NCBI GenBank assembly: GCA_016926475.1
Contig: JAFGON010000067.1
Coordinates: 1 to 27,342, forward strand
From: a candidate division WOR-3 bacterium
GTDB lineage: Bacteria > SDB-A
Reading direction: 5' to 3'
DNA: 27,342 bases
Shown: positions 14,809 through 21,991 of the stretch, piece by piece
How positions within the stretch are numbered: position 1 is the first letter of the stretch
Layout of the letters: each line of letters begins with the position of its first letter
The notes under the pieces: generated by a model
Told to the model about the DNA's origin: nothing
What the model saw: only the letters and a program-made list of their open reading frames with translations
The model's database searches: none
Made by a program: the position numbers and the translations under genes

Positions 14809-16485
14809 TTAGTTCTGTTCATTCAGCGGCAGAATACGTCCTCTTTGAATTGTGAGCAGTTGATGCGCGATTCTGCTTCCGGGTTCCAAAATTATTTGCC
14901 CTGAGACGCCGGAGTGTATTCTTAGGGAAGTTATGGCGTCTCCAAGCTGTTTTGAACTTTCGAAAGATTTACCCTGAGAAGCGACAATCAATATTCTCAT
15001 CGCGTCATATCCGAGCCTTGCCACCCTTGAGGGCTCTCTGCCGTATTCCTGAGTGTAGTCGTTTACGAAACCTATTGTCTCGCTCCCGAAATACCCCTTC
15101 CCGGGAAATACGGCCCCCACTACCGCGTCTTCGCCGTACCTTACCACTTCATCGTTGTTCCAAATGGAAGATCCGAGAAACCTCGCGTTGCAGCCGATAA
15201 ACCTCAGCGTAGGAGAGAGCTGGACTATTTCGGTTACGCTTGATGAAATAAAAACAGCGTCAGGTTCTTCGAGGGTAATTTCAGACGAAATCCTCGTAAA
15301 GTCGCTTGTGCCTCTTGGAAAAGTCCAACTTCCAAGAATATGCCCTCCGAGGCTTGTCACATAATCCGAAAACTTTTGTAAATCCTCCTCGTAACCTTCG
15401 CCCCCGACAACACAAAAATTCGAGTAAAGGGCTTTTTCAACCGCCCATGTCGCCAGGACAAACAATTCTTCATCCGTTTCAGGTCTGTTGAGTTGAAAGA
15501 TATAACTTCCTATGTCGCTTATGCCAGATTGTGTTGCGGTAGGTGTGATCATCGGAATCGAGTTCGCCACGCATATTTCTGCGACATCTATCGAAGAGGA
15601 TGAAAGCAAAGGTCCGATAATTGCTATGACTCCTTTCTCGTCAATCAGTTCTTTTGCGCATTGAGTCGCCTTTGAAGGTTCTCCGTATGAATCGTAGATC
15701 AGTATTTCAAAACCACTGCCTTTAAGGGCGAGTTTTATGCCGTTTATCACTTCTTGGCTGTATTGAGCGTGCTGCCCCGTCAAAGGCATAATAACTCCGA
15801 TAAGTTTTGAGTTTATCTGTCTTAGAAACGGCGGTCTTCTCTCTAAAAACTCCGAGTTCTGATGGTTGGTTTTCAATAAATCCCATAACCTCTCCGACTC
15901 AGTTATGTCGCCTTCGCTGAATGCCGCTGTGCTGGCAAAAAACAAAATTCTGGGTGATAGAGAAGTTTCCCTGTTTGATTCGTAAAGGTCTTTAAGTTCG
16001 GTCGAGCTCAGGTTCGATGTCATGTCGTTCAACTCGTTTAAAGCAATTTCTTTGAAAGGGTCACCATCTGGAATGAGGTCATACATCATCAGAATCGTCT
16101 CGGAAGATTCTTTGAAAGCTTCTTCGTCAGAAAAGACACGGGCCAAAAGGCGGAGAGCTGTAATTTTATTTTTAGCCGGTAAATCTTCTTCTTGGAGCAA
16201 GTCCGAAAGAGCCTTTTCTGATTTCGGCATATCTCCTATCATGTAGGCGCTCAAGGCTATCATGTATTGTGTTTCAAACCTCAAGGAATCGGAAGGCGAT
16301 GAGGAAAGAATTTGGTTGAAAATTATTATCGCGTCCTGATATTCGCCCTCGGCGTATTTCTCAAGGGCGATTCTGTTGAGGTCTTCAACGTACGATGTCT
16401 GTTGTCCCTGTCCGTTTCTGAGCGGAGTGCAAGACAAAAAAACCAGTGTTATTATTACTATAAAATTAAGTGTTTCAGTTTTCAC
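14809..16485 (-). CDS. Lipoprotein with helical repeats and a periplasmic-binding-protein domain (LpoA-like plan)
   Basis: A 558-residue predicted lipoprotein. From GTG 16485, a hydrophobic signal ends at C19 in VFLSC. Residues about 30-215 are TPR-like helices (ALEKYAEGEYQDAIIIFNQI). From about 228 on there is a type I periplasmic-binding fold of the Leu/Ile/Val-receptor kind: LIGVIMPLTGQHAQYSQ, IIGPLLSSSSIDVAEI, SIPMITPTAT and GYDAMRILI. TPR-like helices followed by this fold is also the plan of LpoA (LppC), the outer-membrane activator of PBP1A in gammaproteobacteria; no ABC transporter genes adjoin it. The match is by architecture, so a role as a wall-synthesis activator is inference and ligand binding is equally possible. 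The GTG overlaps the DUF1858 stop; the longer frame to 16593 would overlap that gene. Confidence 0.8.
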   Translation of the reverse strand: MKTETLNFIVIITLVFLSCTPLRNGQGQQTSYVEDLNRIALEKYAEGEYQDAIIIFNQILSSSPSDSLRFETQYMIALSAYMIGDMPKSEKALSDLLQEEDLPAKNKITALRLLARVFSDEEAFKESSETILMMYDLIPDGDPFKEIALNELNDMTSNLSSTELKDLYESNRETSLSPRILFFASTAAFSEGDITESERLWDLLKTNHQNSEFLERRPPFLRQINSKLIGVIMPLTGQHAQYSQEVINGIKLALKGSGFEILIYDSYGEPSKATQCAKELIDEKGVIAIIGPLLSSSSIDVAEICVANSIPMITPTATQSGISDIGSYIFQLNRPETDEELFVLATWAVEKALYSNFCVVGGEGYEEDLQKFSDYVTSLGGHILGSWTFPRGTSDFTRISSEITLEEPDAVFISSSVTEIVQLSPTLRFIGCNARFLGSSIWNNDEVVRYGEDAVVGAVFPGKGYFGSETIGFVNDYTQEYGREPSRVARLGYDAMRILIVASQGKSFESSKQLGDAITSLRIHSGVSGQIILEPGSRIAHQLLTIQRGRILPLNEQN

Positions 16486-16694
16486 TTTGATGCTTTTGAA
16501 ACCAAATCGTTCATTTCTTTGACCACTTGATCTACATCCAAACCATGGGCGGTCAGCCCGTCTTTCAACGACTCTCCCGCGGCTAGTAGACACCCCAAGC
16601 AGTGAAGGTTGTATTTTTGAAAGATTTCAAGTGTTTTGGGATATTTTTGTATTACTTCAGATAGCTTAATTTCAGGCGTAATTAAATCGGGCAT
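16482..16694 (-). CDS. DUF1858 domain protein
   Basis: A 70-residue protein made up almost entirely of a DUF1858 domain. The opening ITPEIKLSEVIQKYPKTLEIFQKY and the C32-L-G-C35 motif after NLH are typical. The domain occurs alone or beside redox and iron-sulfur proteins, and the CxxC suggests redox or metal binding; no function is proven. A GGAGG ribosome site lies before the ATG. Its TGA overlaps the GTG of the lipoprotein gene, so the two are translated together. Confidence 0.9.
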   Translation of the reverse strand: MPDLITPEIKLSEVIQKYPKTLEIFQKYNLHCLGCLLAAGESLKDGLTAHGLDVDQVVKEMNDLVSKASK

Positions 16695-16731
16695 TAAACC
16701 TCCAAGATAAAATATTCTTTACAAATAATAA

Positions 16732-16759
16732 AATATATACAAATTGCCGAATAAAGCAA
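16732..16759 (-). promoter_or_regulatory. Possible promoter of the DUF1858 gene
   Basis: On the reverse strand TTGCTT (16754-16759) and TATATT (16732-16737) are 16 bases apart, within the 68-base gap after nth. The -35 match is weak, and read-through from nth is an alternative. Confidence 0.3.
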
Positions 16760-16762
16760 GCA

Positions 16763-17413
16763 TCATTGAGTGTTCTTTTTATCTTGCTGGGCTTTTTTGC
16801 ATAATTTTGAAATCTCGCACCCCGCGCAATTCGGTTTTCTTGCTTTGCATACGTTTCTGCCGTGATCACCAATGACGAATGAAAATCCTGTTCGAATTTT
16901 ATCGGGGACGATTTTTACGAGCTTAAATTCGATTTCTTCGGGATTAAGATGTTCTTCGACAAGTCCGAGACGGGCTGTGACCCTTATCAAGTGGGTGTCG
17001 GCAATTATGGCTGGTTTACCTAAAAATTCTCCGACAAACAAATTCGCTGTCTTCCTGCCAACTCCGGGTATTCTTATAAGATCTTCTATAGTTTCCGGTA
17101 CCTCTCCGTTGTATCTTTGTTTCAAGAAAGAAGCAGCCCCTATAATTCTTGCTGACTTCATTCTGTACATTCCTACGGGTTTTAGTATTTCTTCAAGAAT
17201 CTCTGGATCAGCTCTTGAGATCTCGTTGACTCCCGGATATCTTTTAAACAAAACGGGTGTCACCGAATTCACCCTCGAGTCCAGGGTTTGAGCCGAAAGT
17301 ATTCCAGACAATAAAAGTTCATATGGTTTTTTGTAATTTAAATGGCATTTAGCATGAGGATATAGTTTGGATAAAATCTCATAAATTTTAACAGCTCTTT
17401 CTTTCTTGGTCAT
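16763..17413 (-). CDS. nth: Endonuclease III
   Basis: Endonuclease III is a base-excision repair glycosylase/AP lyase for oxidised pyrimidines. The 216-residue protein has the helix-hairpin-helix IPGVGRKTAN with catalytic K121, the aspartate D139 in ADTHLIRV, and the [4Fe-4S] cluster ligands C189, C196, C199 and C205 with the classic C-x6-C-x2-C-x5-C spacing. SGILSAQTLDSRVN is also diagnostic. A GAAGGA ribosome site stands before the ATG. The gene diverges from the radical SAM gene across a 115-base gap and is followed after 68 bases by the DUF1858 gene. Confidence 0.96.
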   Translation of the reverse strand: MTKKERAVKIYEILSKLYPHAKCHLNYKKPYELLLSGILSAQTLDSRVNSVTPVLFKRYPGVNEISRADPEILEEILKPVGMYRMKSARIIGAASFLKQRYNGEVPETIEDLIRIPGVGRKTANLFVGEFLGKPAIIADTHLIRVTARLGLVEEHLNPEEIEFKLVKIVPDKIRTGFSFVIGDHGRNVCKARKPNCAGCEISKLCKKAQQDKKNTQ

Positions 17414-17494
17414 TTATCTGTCCTTCTGGCAATAATTTGATCTCAAACCTTATTAAAGCACAAAAATCCACCTATGAAAATATAATACAGGAAG

Positions 17495-17523
17495 TTGACA
17501 CAATTTTTCATTTGTTTTATAAA
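17495..17523 (+). promoter_or_regulatory. Strong sigma-70-type promoter next to the radical SAM start
   Basis: A perfect TTGACA (17495-17500) and TATAAA (17518-17523) are 17 bases apart. The expected transcription start, about 7 bases after the -10 box, falls at or within the ATG at 17529-17531, and there is no Shine-Dalgarno site. This would give a leaderless mRNA. A second TATAAT at 17481-17486 has no good -35 partner. Confidence 0.6.
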
Positions 17524-17528
17524 AATTT

Positions 17529-18512
17529 ATGGAAAAAATCAACCCGGTGTACCTCGAACTTTCGGGAAGGGATTCTTTGGAGACAAAAGCCGATAAATTG
17601 TCCAAAATATCGGAGCATTGCACTCTTTGCCCTCGTAAATGCGGTGTCAACAGGCCAAAAGGTGAAGTTGGATTCTGCAATTCAGGAACAGAAGTTTTGA
17701 TTGCATCCTTTGGCAGACATTTCGGAGAAGAGCCTTGCATAAGCGGGGAAAAAGGATCTGGAACCGTTTTTTTCGCCGACTGCAACATGCGATGCGTGTA
17801 TTGTCAGAATTTTCAGATCAGCCAGAATTTTAACAAGGAAAATGGATTGAAAGGTGAAAATGTTCTGAGCGAAATCATGATTTTGCTTCAAGAAGACGGC
17901 TGTGAAAATCTCAACCTCGTCACTCCAACTCATTTTTTACCCCAGATCGTCAGGTCTCTGTATTTGGCTGTTTCCAGAGGTTTTTCTCTTCCCCTGGTAT
18001 ACAACTGCGGCGGATACGAAAATCCCAAAGTCGTGGATATCCTTGAAGGCGCAATAGATATTTACATGCCGGACATAAAATACTTTGACGAAAAACTGTC
18101 AAACAGATATTCTCTGGCTCCTGATTATTTCCAAAACGCCCTGAGATCCCTCGAAAAGATGACGATTCAGACGGGTAATTTTAAAACCAACCCCAAAGGT
18201 TTGGCAAAAAGAGGCGTGATACTGAGGCATTTGGTGCTTCCGGGACTCGCCGAAGACAGTAAAAAAATACTTACAGCTGTCAGGGATCATGTCGACAAGG
18301 AGATATGCTTGAGCCTTATGTCGCAGTATTTCCCGTCCAACAGGTCAAGTTGTTTCCCTGAAATAGACAGAACTCTACAACCAGAGGAATACTCAGAAGT
18401 CGTGGATCACGCTGTTAAAATCGGTTTTGAGAATATTCTCGTACAGGATCCCAGAGAATCGCCGAAATATTTAAGACCCGATTTTTTAAACGATCATCCT
18501 TTCGAACAATAA
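17529..18512 (+). CDS. Radical SAM protein, PflX-like (COG1313)
   Basis: A 327-residue radical SAM enzyme. The cluster motif C85-N-M-R-C89-V-Y-C92 binds the [4Fe-4S] cluster that cleaves S-adenosylmethionine. A second cysteine set, CTLCPRKCGVNR (31-42) with C50, marks the uncharacterised PflX/COG1313 group related to pyruvate formate-lyase activating enzyme. NLVTPTHFLPQIV, YNCGGYE and YMPDIKYF follow the family. Its substrate is unknown and no glycyl radical enzyme is in the window. Family members begin at about this point relative to CTLCPRKC, so ATG 17529 is reasonable although it lacks a ribosome site and lies right at a predicted transcription start. It is a single-gene unit. Confidence 0.9.
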   Translation: MEKINPVYLELSGRDSLETKADKLSKISEHCTLCPRKCGVNRPKGEVGFCNSGTEVLIASFGRHFGEEPCISGEKGSGTVFFADCNMRCVYCQNFQISQNFNKENGLKGENVLSEIMILLQEDGCENLNLVTPTHFLPQIVRSLYLAVSRGFSLPLVYNCGGYENPKVVDILEGAIDIYMPDIKYFDEKLSNRYSLAPDYFQNALRSLEKMTIQTGNFKTNPKGLAKRGVILRHLVLPGLAEDSKKILTAVRDHVDKEICLSLMSQYFPSNRSSCFPEIDRTLQPEEYSEVVDHAVKIGFENILVQDPRESPKYLRPDFLNDHPFEQ

Positions 18513-18516
18513 ATCA

Positions 18517-18834
18517 TCAGTCTCTTATCCCTGAGTTTTTTAGACGCAGTACAAACCAAACAGTGTTTATAACGACAAGAGCCAAAACAGTCAAAAAGCC
18601 TATCAGCCCGGCATGATCAAAAAATCTATGGGATTCTGCTACAATCCATCCAAAAGCGCCTGCAACACCGAAAACAGCAAAATGGAATTTCATTATTTTT
18701 TCTTTTTTTGACAGCCTCTTCCTCAGAATGCGGGGTTTCTTATAGGAATCTTTCTGGGCAATTATTACGCTCCAACCCCCGAAGAACATCAACAGAACGC
18801 CTCCTGCTATTCTGCTCAAATAAACAGCGAGCAT
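18517..18834 (-). CDS. Small membrane protein, unknown function
   Basis: Not recognised. The 105-residue product has three likely hydrophobic segments (about 5-25, 48-67 and 75-95) and a strongly basic loop at 31-48 (YKKPRILRKRLSKKEK). I start at ATG 18834, where AGGAG sits 8 bases upstream; the longer frame to 19017 would run through the xth promoter and start. It is a lone gene, convergent with the radical SAM gene and divergent from xth. Confidence 0.65.
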   Translation of the reverse strand: MLAVYLSRIAGGVLLMFFGGWSVIIAQKDSYKKPRILRKRLSKKEKIMKFHFAVFGVAGAFGWIVAESHRFFDHAGLIGFLTVLALVVINTVWFVLRLKNSGIRD

Positions 18835-18842
18835 TGAATAAT

Positions 18843-18847
18843 CTCCT
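18843..18847 (-). promoter_or_regulatory. Shine-Dalgarno site that sets the start at 18834
   Basis: Reverse-strand AGGAG, 8 bases from ATG 18834. It favours the 105-residue form over the longer open frame. Confidence 0.7.
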
Positions 18848-18869
18848 TTTTTAAAGAATTTTTTGGCGT

Positions 18870-18897
18870 TTGAAATCGATTTATAAAGACGTATAAT
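18870..18897 (+). promoter_or_regulatory. Probable promoter of xth
   Basis: TTGAAA (18870-18875) and a perfect TATAAT (18892-18897) are 16 bases apart, giving a start near 18904 and a leader of about 35 bases with a GAGAG ribosome site before ATG 18939. Confidence 0.6.
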
Positions 18898-18938
18898 ATA
18901 GTCTAGAAGTCGAAGAATCAACAAAAAGAGAGCTGACC

Positions 18939-19712
18939 ATGAAAATAGCGACATGGAATGTAAATTCAATAAATACAAGAGCGGAATATTTACGGATTTG
19001 GCTGGAAAAAAACGCACCTGACGTAATCATGCTTCAGGAGACCAAAACCCCAGATGATAAATTTCCTGAATCTTTTTTTATGGAAGTAGGCTATAAAAGC
19101 TATTTTAACGGTCAAAAGTCATACAACGGAGTCGCCATCCTGTCAAAAAAAGAATTGACAGGCGTAGTGAAAGGATTCGACGGTGAAGCTGAAGCTGAAA
19201 AAAGACTGATCTCAGCTTTTTACGATGATAAATTGATTGTATGCGTATATGTTCCCAACGGTAAAAGTCCCGCGGATCCATCTTTTAAGGTCAAACTCGA
19301 TTTTTTTGACAAGCTCCGGGAAAAACTTGGTGAAAACATAAAAAATAAAATCATAGTGGGCGGAGATTTCAACGTGGCCCTGCGGGATATTGACGTCTGG
19401 GATCCGGTTAGGCTGGACGGTTCCATTTGTTTTAACCCCGAAGAGAGAAAAAAGATGAAATCGATCCTCGACACAGGTTACGTCGACTCTTATTCAAAAA
19501 TATGGCCTGAAAAACAGGCTTTTTCATGGTGGGATTACCGAGACGGTTCTTTTCACAAAAACCATGGAATGAGACTTGATTACTTGCTGTTTTCCAAAAA
19601 TATGGAAAACGACATTATTTCCTGTAAAATTGATCGTGAATCAAGAAAAAAAGCGGGAGAGTTAAAACCTTCTGATCACTCCCCCGTAATAGCGGAAATC
19701 ATGGAGCGATGA
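18939..19712 (+). CDS. xth: Exodeoxyribonuclease III
   Basis: A 257-residue AP endonuclease/3' exonuclease of the ExoIII type, active at abasic sites. Metal and catalytic residues are in place: N7 in TWNVNSI, E34 in LQETK, D143 and N145 in GGDFNVA, D in RLDYLLFSK, and D246-H247 in SDHSPV. MKIATWNVNSINTR is the standard opening of the family. With nth it forms a base-excision repair pair about 1.5 kb apart, though the two have separate promoters. Its 3' end overlaps the convergent lipoprotein gene by 14 bases. Confidence 0.96.
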   Translation: MKIATWNVNSINTRAEYLRIWLEKNAPDVIMLQETKTPDDKFPESFFMEVGYKSYFNGQKSYNGVAILSKKELTGVVKGFDGEAEAEKRLISAFYDDKLIVCVYVPNGKSPADPSFKVKLDFFDKLREKLGENIKNKIIVGGDFNVALRDIDVWDPVRLDGSICFNPEERKKMKSILDTGYVDSYSKIWPEKQAFSWWDYRDGSFHKNHGMRLDYLLFSKNMENDIISCKIDRESRKKAGELKPSDHSPVIAEIMER

Positions 19713-20208
19713 TATCCATCAGGGCTTCAGTGACTTTCTCTTGAATTTCTGAGTTTTCAGGATTTGAAAGATGACTGGCAATCCATATGAATTCATCTTC
19801 AGTCATTGAATACCTCTGATATATGCTCTTTTCGATTTCACTGAAATCCCCGCCGACAGTTATCTGGTTGTATGTCTCCACGATTTCGGGATTTTTGGAT
19901 TTAAAAGCTGAATCCGAGAGTTGTTCGTAGGTCACTCCCAGGCTGTCTAAGTAGTTCTTGCCAGTTTCGGCTCGCTGCTGAATGAGAGCGTTGATTTCCT
20001 TGGCGCAGGATATGTATCTATCGGACATCTCCTCTGTGATAATTCCGTCTTCTGGGGGTTGGAAAACAATTTCCGCGGTGTCCGTGACAACAACGCCAAC
20101 AGAATCTCCGTTGAGAGCAACCGTAGAATCTGTTTGACTGCCAGGGTTCTGACTGCAGGAACTAAAAATCAACACGGTCAGTATGATAAAAAGATGAATT
20201 TTCCTCAC
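19699..20208 (-). CDS. Predicted lipoprotein, unknown function
   Basis: Not recognised. From GTG 20208 the 169-residue product has a signal peptide ending at C18 in LIFSSC, an S/T/D-rich linker, then a mostly helical acidic domain (EEMSDRYISCAKEINALIQQ and SIYQRYSMTEDEFIWIASHL). The GTG is preferred because AGGAGG lies 4 bases before it; an in-frame ATG at 20229 would add seven residues before the signal and has no ribosome site. It is the last gene of the folB-panC-panD operon, 44 bases after the LytR_C lipoprotein gene. Confidence 0.72.
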   Translation of the reverse strand: MRKIHLFIILTVLIFSSCSQNPGSQTDSTVALNGDSVGVVVTDTAEIVFQPPEDGIITEEMSDRYISCAKEINALIQQRAETGKNYLDSLGVTYEQLSDSAFKSKNPEIVETYNQITVGGDFSEIEKSIYQRYSMTEDEFIWIASHLSNPENSEIQEKVTEALMDIIAP

Positions 20209-20212
20209 TTTT

Positions 20213-20218
20213 CCTCCT
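20213..20218 (-). promoter_or_regulatory. Shine-Dalgarno site that sets the GTG start at 20208
   Basis: Reverse-strand AGGAGG, 4 bases from GTG 20208. Confidence 0.75.
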
Positions 20219-20252
20219 TTAGTTTTCATAACGCCATCAACAGAAGTTTTAT

Positions 20253-20708
20253 TTACCATATTTTGTTGAAAGAATCCATACATCCAAAATAATTTTCGTA
20301 ATCCGGCCCGACAATCAAAGTTACTTCACTCATGCTGTTCTTTCGCAATTCGACGAGTGGAGGATTGATGGAAGATGCGAGGCACAAAATTTTCGCATTT
20401 TTTCCATTGAAATCTTTTCTGTCGACCACAAAAGACCTGTCAAGTTCCGGTTCATGCCAGTTGTCTATTCTTATTACGTCGAAATAATAAACCGTGTCCA
20501 TGTATACCACCTGAATTGACCTTAAAGTGTCAGCCACAAACCTTCCCAGTGCGTCTTTCCCTGTCCCATTAAGAATTTCAACCATCAAAGTGTCTTGGGG
20601 ATATGCTGAAAATTCCGAATTTTGTATGTCTTTATCTACCTCGACAAGAGGCGGTTTTGAACACGACAAAAAAAGGAAAAAGAAAAGTGAGATCTGGACA
20701 GCCTTCAT
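20253..20708 (-). CDS. Lipoprotein with LytR_C domain
   Basis: A 151-residue predicted lipoprotein: signal peptide with C16 in FLFLSC, then a LytR_C domain (about 40-150). The diagnostic strand is VEILNGTGKDALGRFVADTL and the end SEVTLIVGPDYENYFG matches the domain's closing strand. LytR_C is usually the C-terminal part of LytR-CpsA-Psr ligases that attach polymers to the cell wall; here it is alone, with no catalytic LCP domain. It may bind wall glycan or another envelope protein. The ATG overlaps the stop of the truncated GlmU (ATGA), so the two are co-translated. Confidence 0.8.
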   Translation of the reverse strand: MKAVQISLFFFLFLSCSKPPLVEVDKDIQNSEFSAYPQDTLMVEILNGTGKDALGRFVADTLRSIQVVYMDTVYYFDVIRIDNWHEPELDRSFVVDRKDFNGKNAKILCLASSINPPLVELRKNSMSEVTLIVGPDYENYFGCMDSFNKIW

Positions 20709-21628
20709 GAAGTTTCACCGTCTTGCAGCATGCAGTCTTTTAAAAAGCTAAAAGGTTTTACTACGCAATTCTTACCTATTTCGGTGTTTCCGGTGATGAA
20801 AGAAAAAGGATAGACGACTGTCCCCCGACCTATCCGGACTTGAAAATCTATGACGGTGTTCTCTGGTGAAATTATCGTGACGCCTTCTTTCATAAGAGAG
20901 CTCATTTTTTCATTTCTGATTATTGAGCTCAAAACTGCGATTTCAGATCTGTCGTTGGCACCGAAAAATTCCGACGGGTTTGAGGCGATGGAATACGAAA
21001 CTTTTAACCCTTTTTTGTCCAAAATCTTCACAACATCCGTGAGGTAGTATTCCTTCTGATCGTTGTCGGTTTTGACTTCCGATATTGCTTCAAACAAAGT
21101 TTCAGACTCACATATCATAATCCCCGTGTTTACAACCTTTATTTGTTTTTCTTTTTCGTCTGCGTCTCTCGCCTCTCTAATCGCTTTAAGCAGTTTTCCT
21201 TCGGTTACAAACCTTCCATAAGAGCCCGGATTTTCCAATCTCATGCCAAGAAAAGAAGCCTTGTACCCGGTTGAATCAACGATAAAATTACTCAAAGTCT
21301 GTGATCTGACTAAGGGAACATCACCGTAAAGGATTAGGATTTTTCCTTTTTTTTCAACTTGCTTTTCTGTCTGTAGGACGGCGTGAGCTGTTCCAAGCTG
21401 CGGGTTTTGAGTTACAAATTCGACATTCTCGCCTTTGAACCTGTCAATGATCAATCCTCCGCCTTTTCCGACCACGACGACAATTTTATCGGGATTTAAA
21501 GACTTCGCGCAATTCAGGACATAACCTAGCATAGGATACCCTGCCATATCCATAAGGGATTTAGGCTTATCGGACTTCATTCTTTTGCCCTGGCCTGCAG
21601 CTAATATTACTATTTGTAGGTCTTTCAA
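20705..21628 (-). CDS. GlmU-like N-acetylglucosamine-1-phosphate uridylyltransferase, short form
   Basis: Residues 1-225 are the uridylyltransferase half of GlmU, which makes UDP-GlcNAc: LAAGQGKRMKSDKPKSL (9-25), VTQNPQLGTAHAV, YGDVPL and VNTGIMI. Residues about 250-307 are the first coils of a left-handed beta helix (GVTIISPENTVIDFQVRIGR). The protein then stops, while full GlmU is near 455 residues, so the acetyltransferase active site is missing. The clean ATGA overlap with the next gene suggests a natural short form, not a recent mutation. The usual G-T-R-M reads G-K-R-M here. It starts at TTG 21628, 12 bases after panD. Confidence 0.85.
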   Translation of the reverse strand: MKDLQIVILAAGQGKRMKSDKPKSLMDMAGYPMLGYVLNCAKSLNPDKIVVVVGKGGGLIIDRFKGENVEFVTQNPQLGTAHAVLQTEKQVEKKGKILILYGDVPLVRSQTLSNFIVDSTGYKASFLGMRLENPGSYGRFVTEGKLLKAIREARDADEKEKQIKVVNTGIMICESETLFEAISEVKTDNDQKEYYLTDVVKILDKKGLKVSYSIASNPSEFFGANDRSEIAVLSSIIRNEKMSSLMKEGVTIISPENTVIDFQVRIGRGTVVYPFSFITGNTEIGKNCVVKPFSFLKDCMLQDGETS

Positions 21629-21640
21629 TTCAAAAAAATG

Positions 21641-21991
21641 TTATTCAATTACATTGTTATCCGTGTCAAAACGGAATACCTTCATTTGGAAACCATCAAT
21701 TTCGTCTTCACCGAGCAAAGCTTCACACATCACTATCAACCTGTCTTTAGGAAGACCCAGCCTTGCCGCAGCGCCGTTTAATTTTACTTCCCGAGAAAAG
21801 GGTTTTTCTTCGATCAAATAGGTATAAAACCTCGCACCGTTGTTTAGATTGGCTATCAAAACCATTTCTCCTGCTTTTAAAGAGGCTTTTTTCAGTATTT
21901 CAGAATCTACTCCCAAGCTTCCGGTGTAATCAAGATTTGCTTCTGTGACTTTTAGTCCATGAAGCTTGACCCTCACAAATCTCCTCAACAT
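21641..21991 (-). CDS. panD: Aspartate 1-decarboxylase
   Basis: PanD makes beta-alanine for pantothenate. The 116-residue proenzyme has the family residues at their standard numbers: K9, H11, Y22, and the G24-S25 self-cleavage site in DYTGSLGVD, where Ser25 becomes the pyruvoyl cofactor. NLNNGARFYTY and LNGAAARLG are further marks. The strand after the cleavage site reads SLGVD, a slight change from the usual SITID or SCAID. The ATG comes directly after the panC TAA, so the two pantothenate genes are coupled. Confidence 0.96.
   Translation of the reverse strand: MLRRFVRVKLHGLKVTEANLDYTGSLGVDSEILKKASLKAGEMVLIANLNNGARFYTYLIEEKPFSREVKLNGAAARLGLPKDRLIVMCEALLGEDEIDGFQMKVFRFDTDNNVIE

Noticed and set aside
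16486-16593. Longer start for the LpoA-like lipoprotein
   Set aside because: It would overlap the DUF1858 gene by over 100 bases and bury the signal peptide; GTG 16485 puts the signal at the N-terminus.
18835-19017. N-terminal extension of the small membrane protein at 18517
   Set aside because: It would run across the xth promoter and coding start; a good ribosome site supports ATG 18834 instead.
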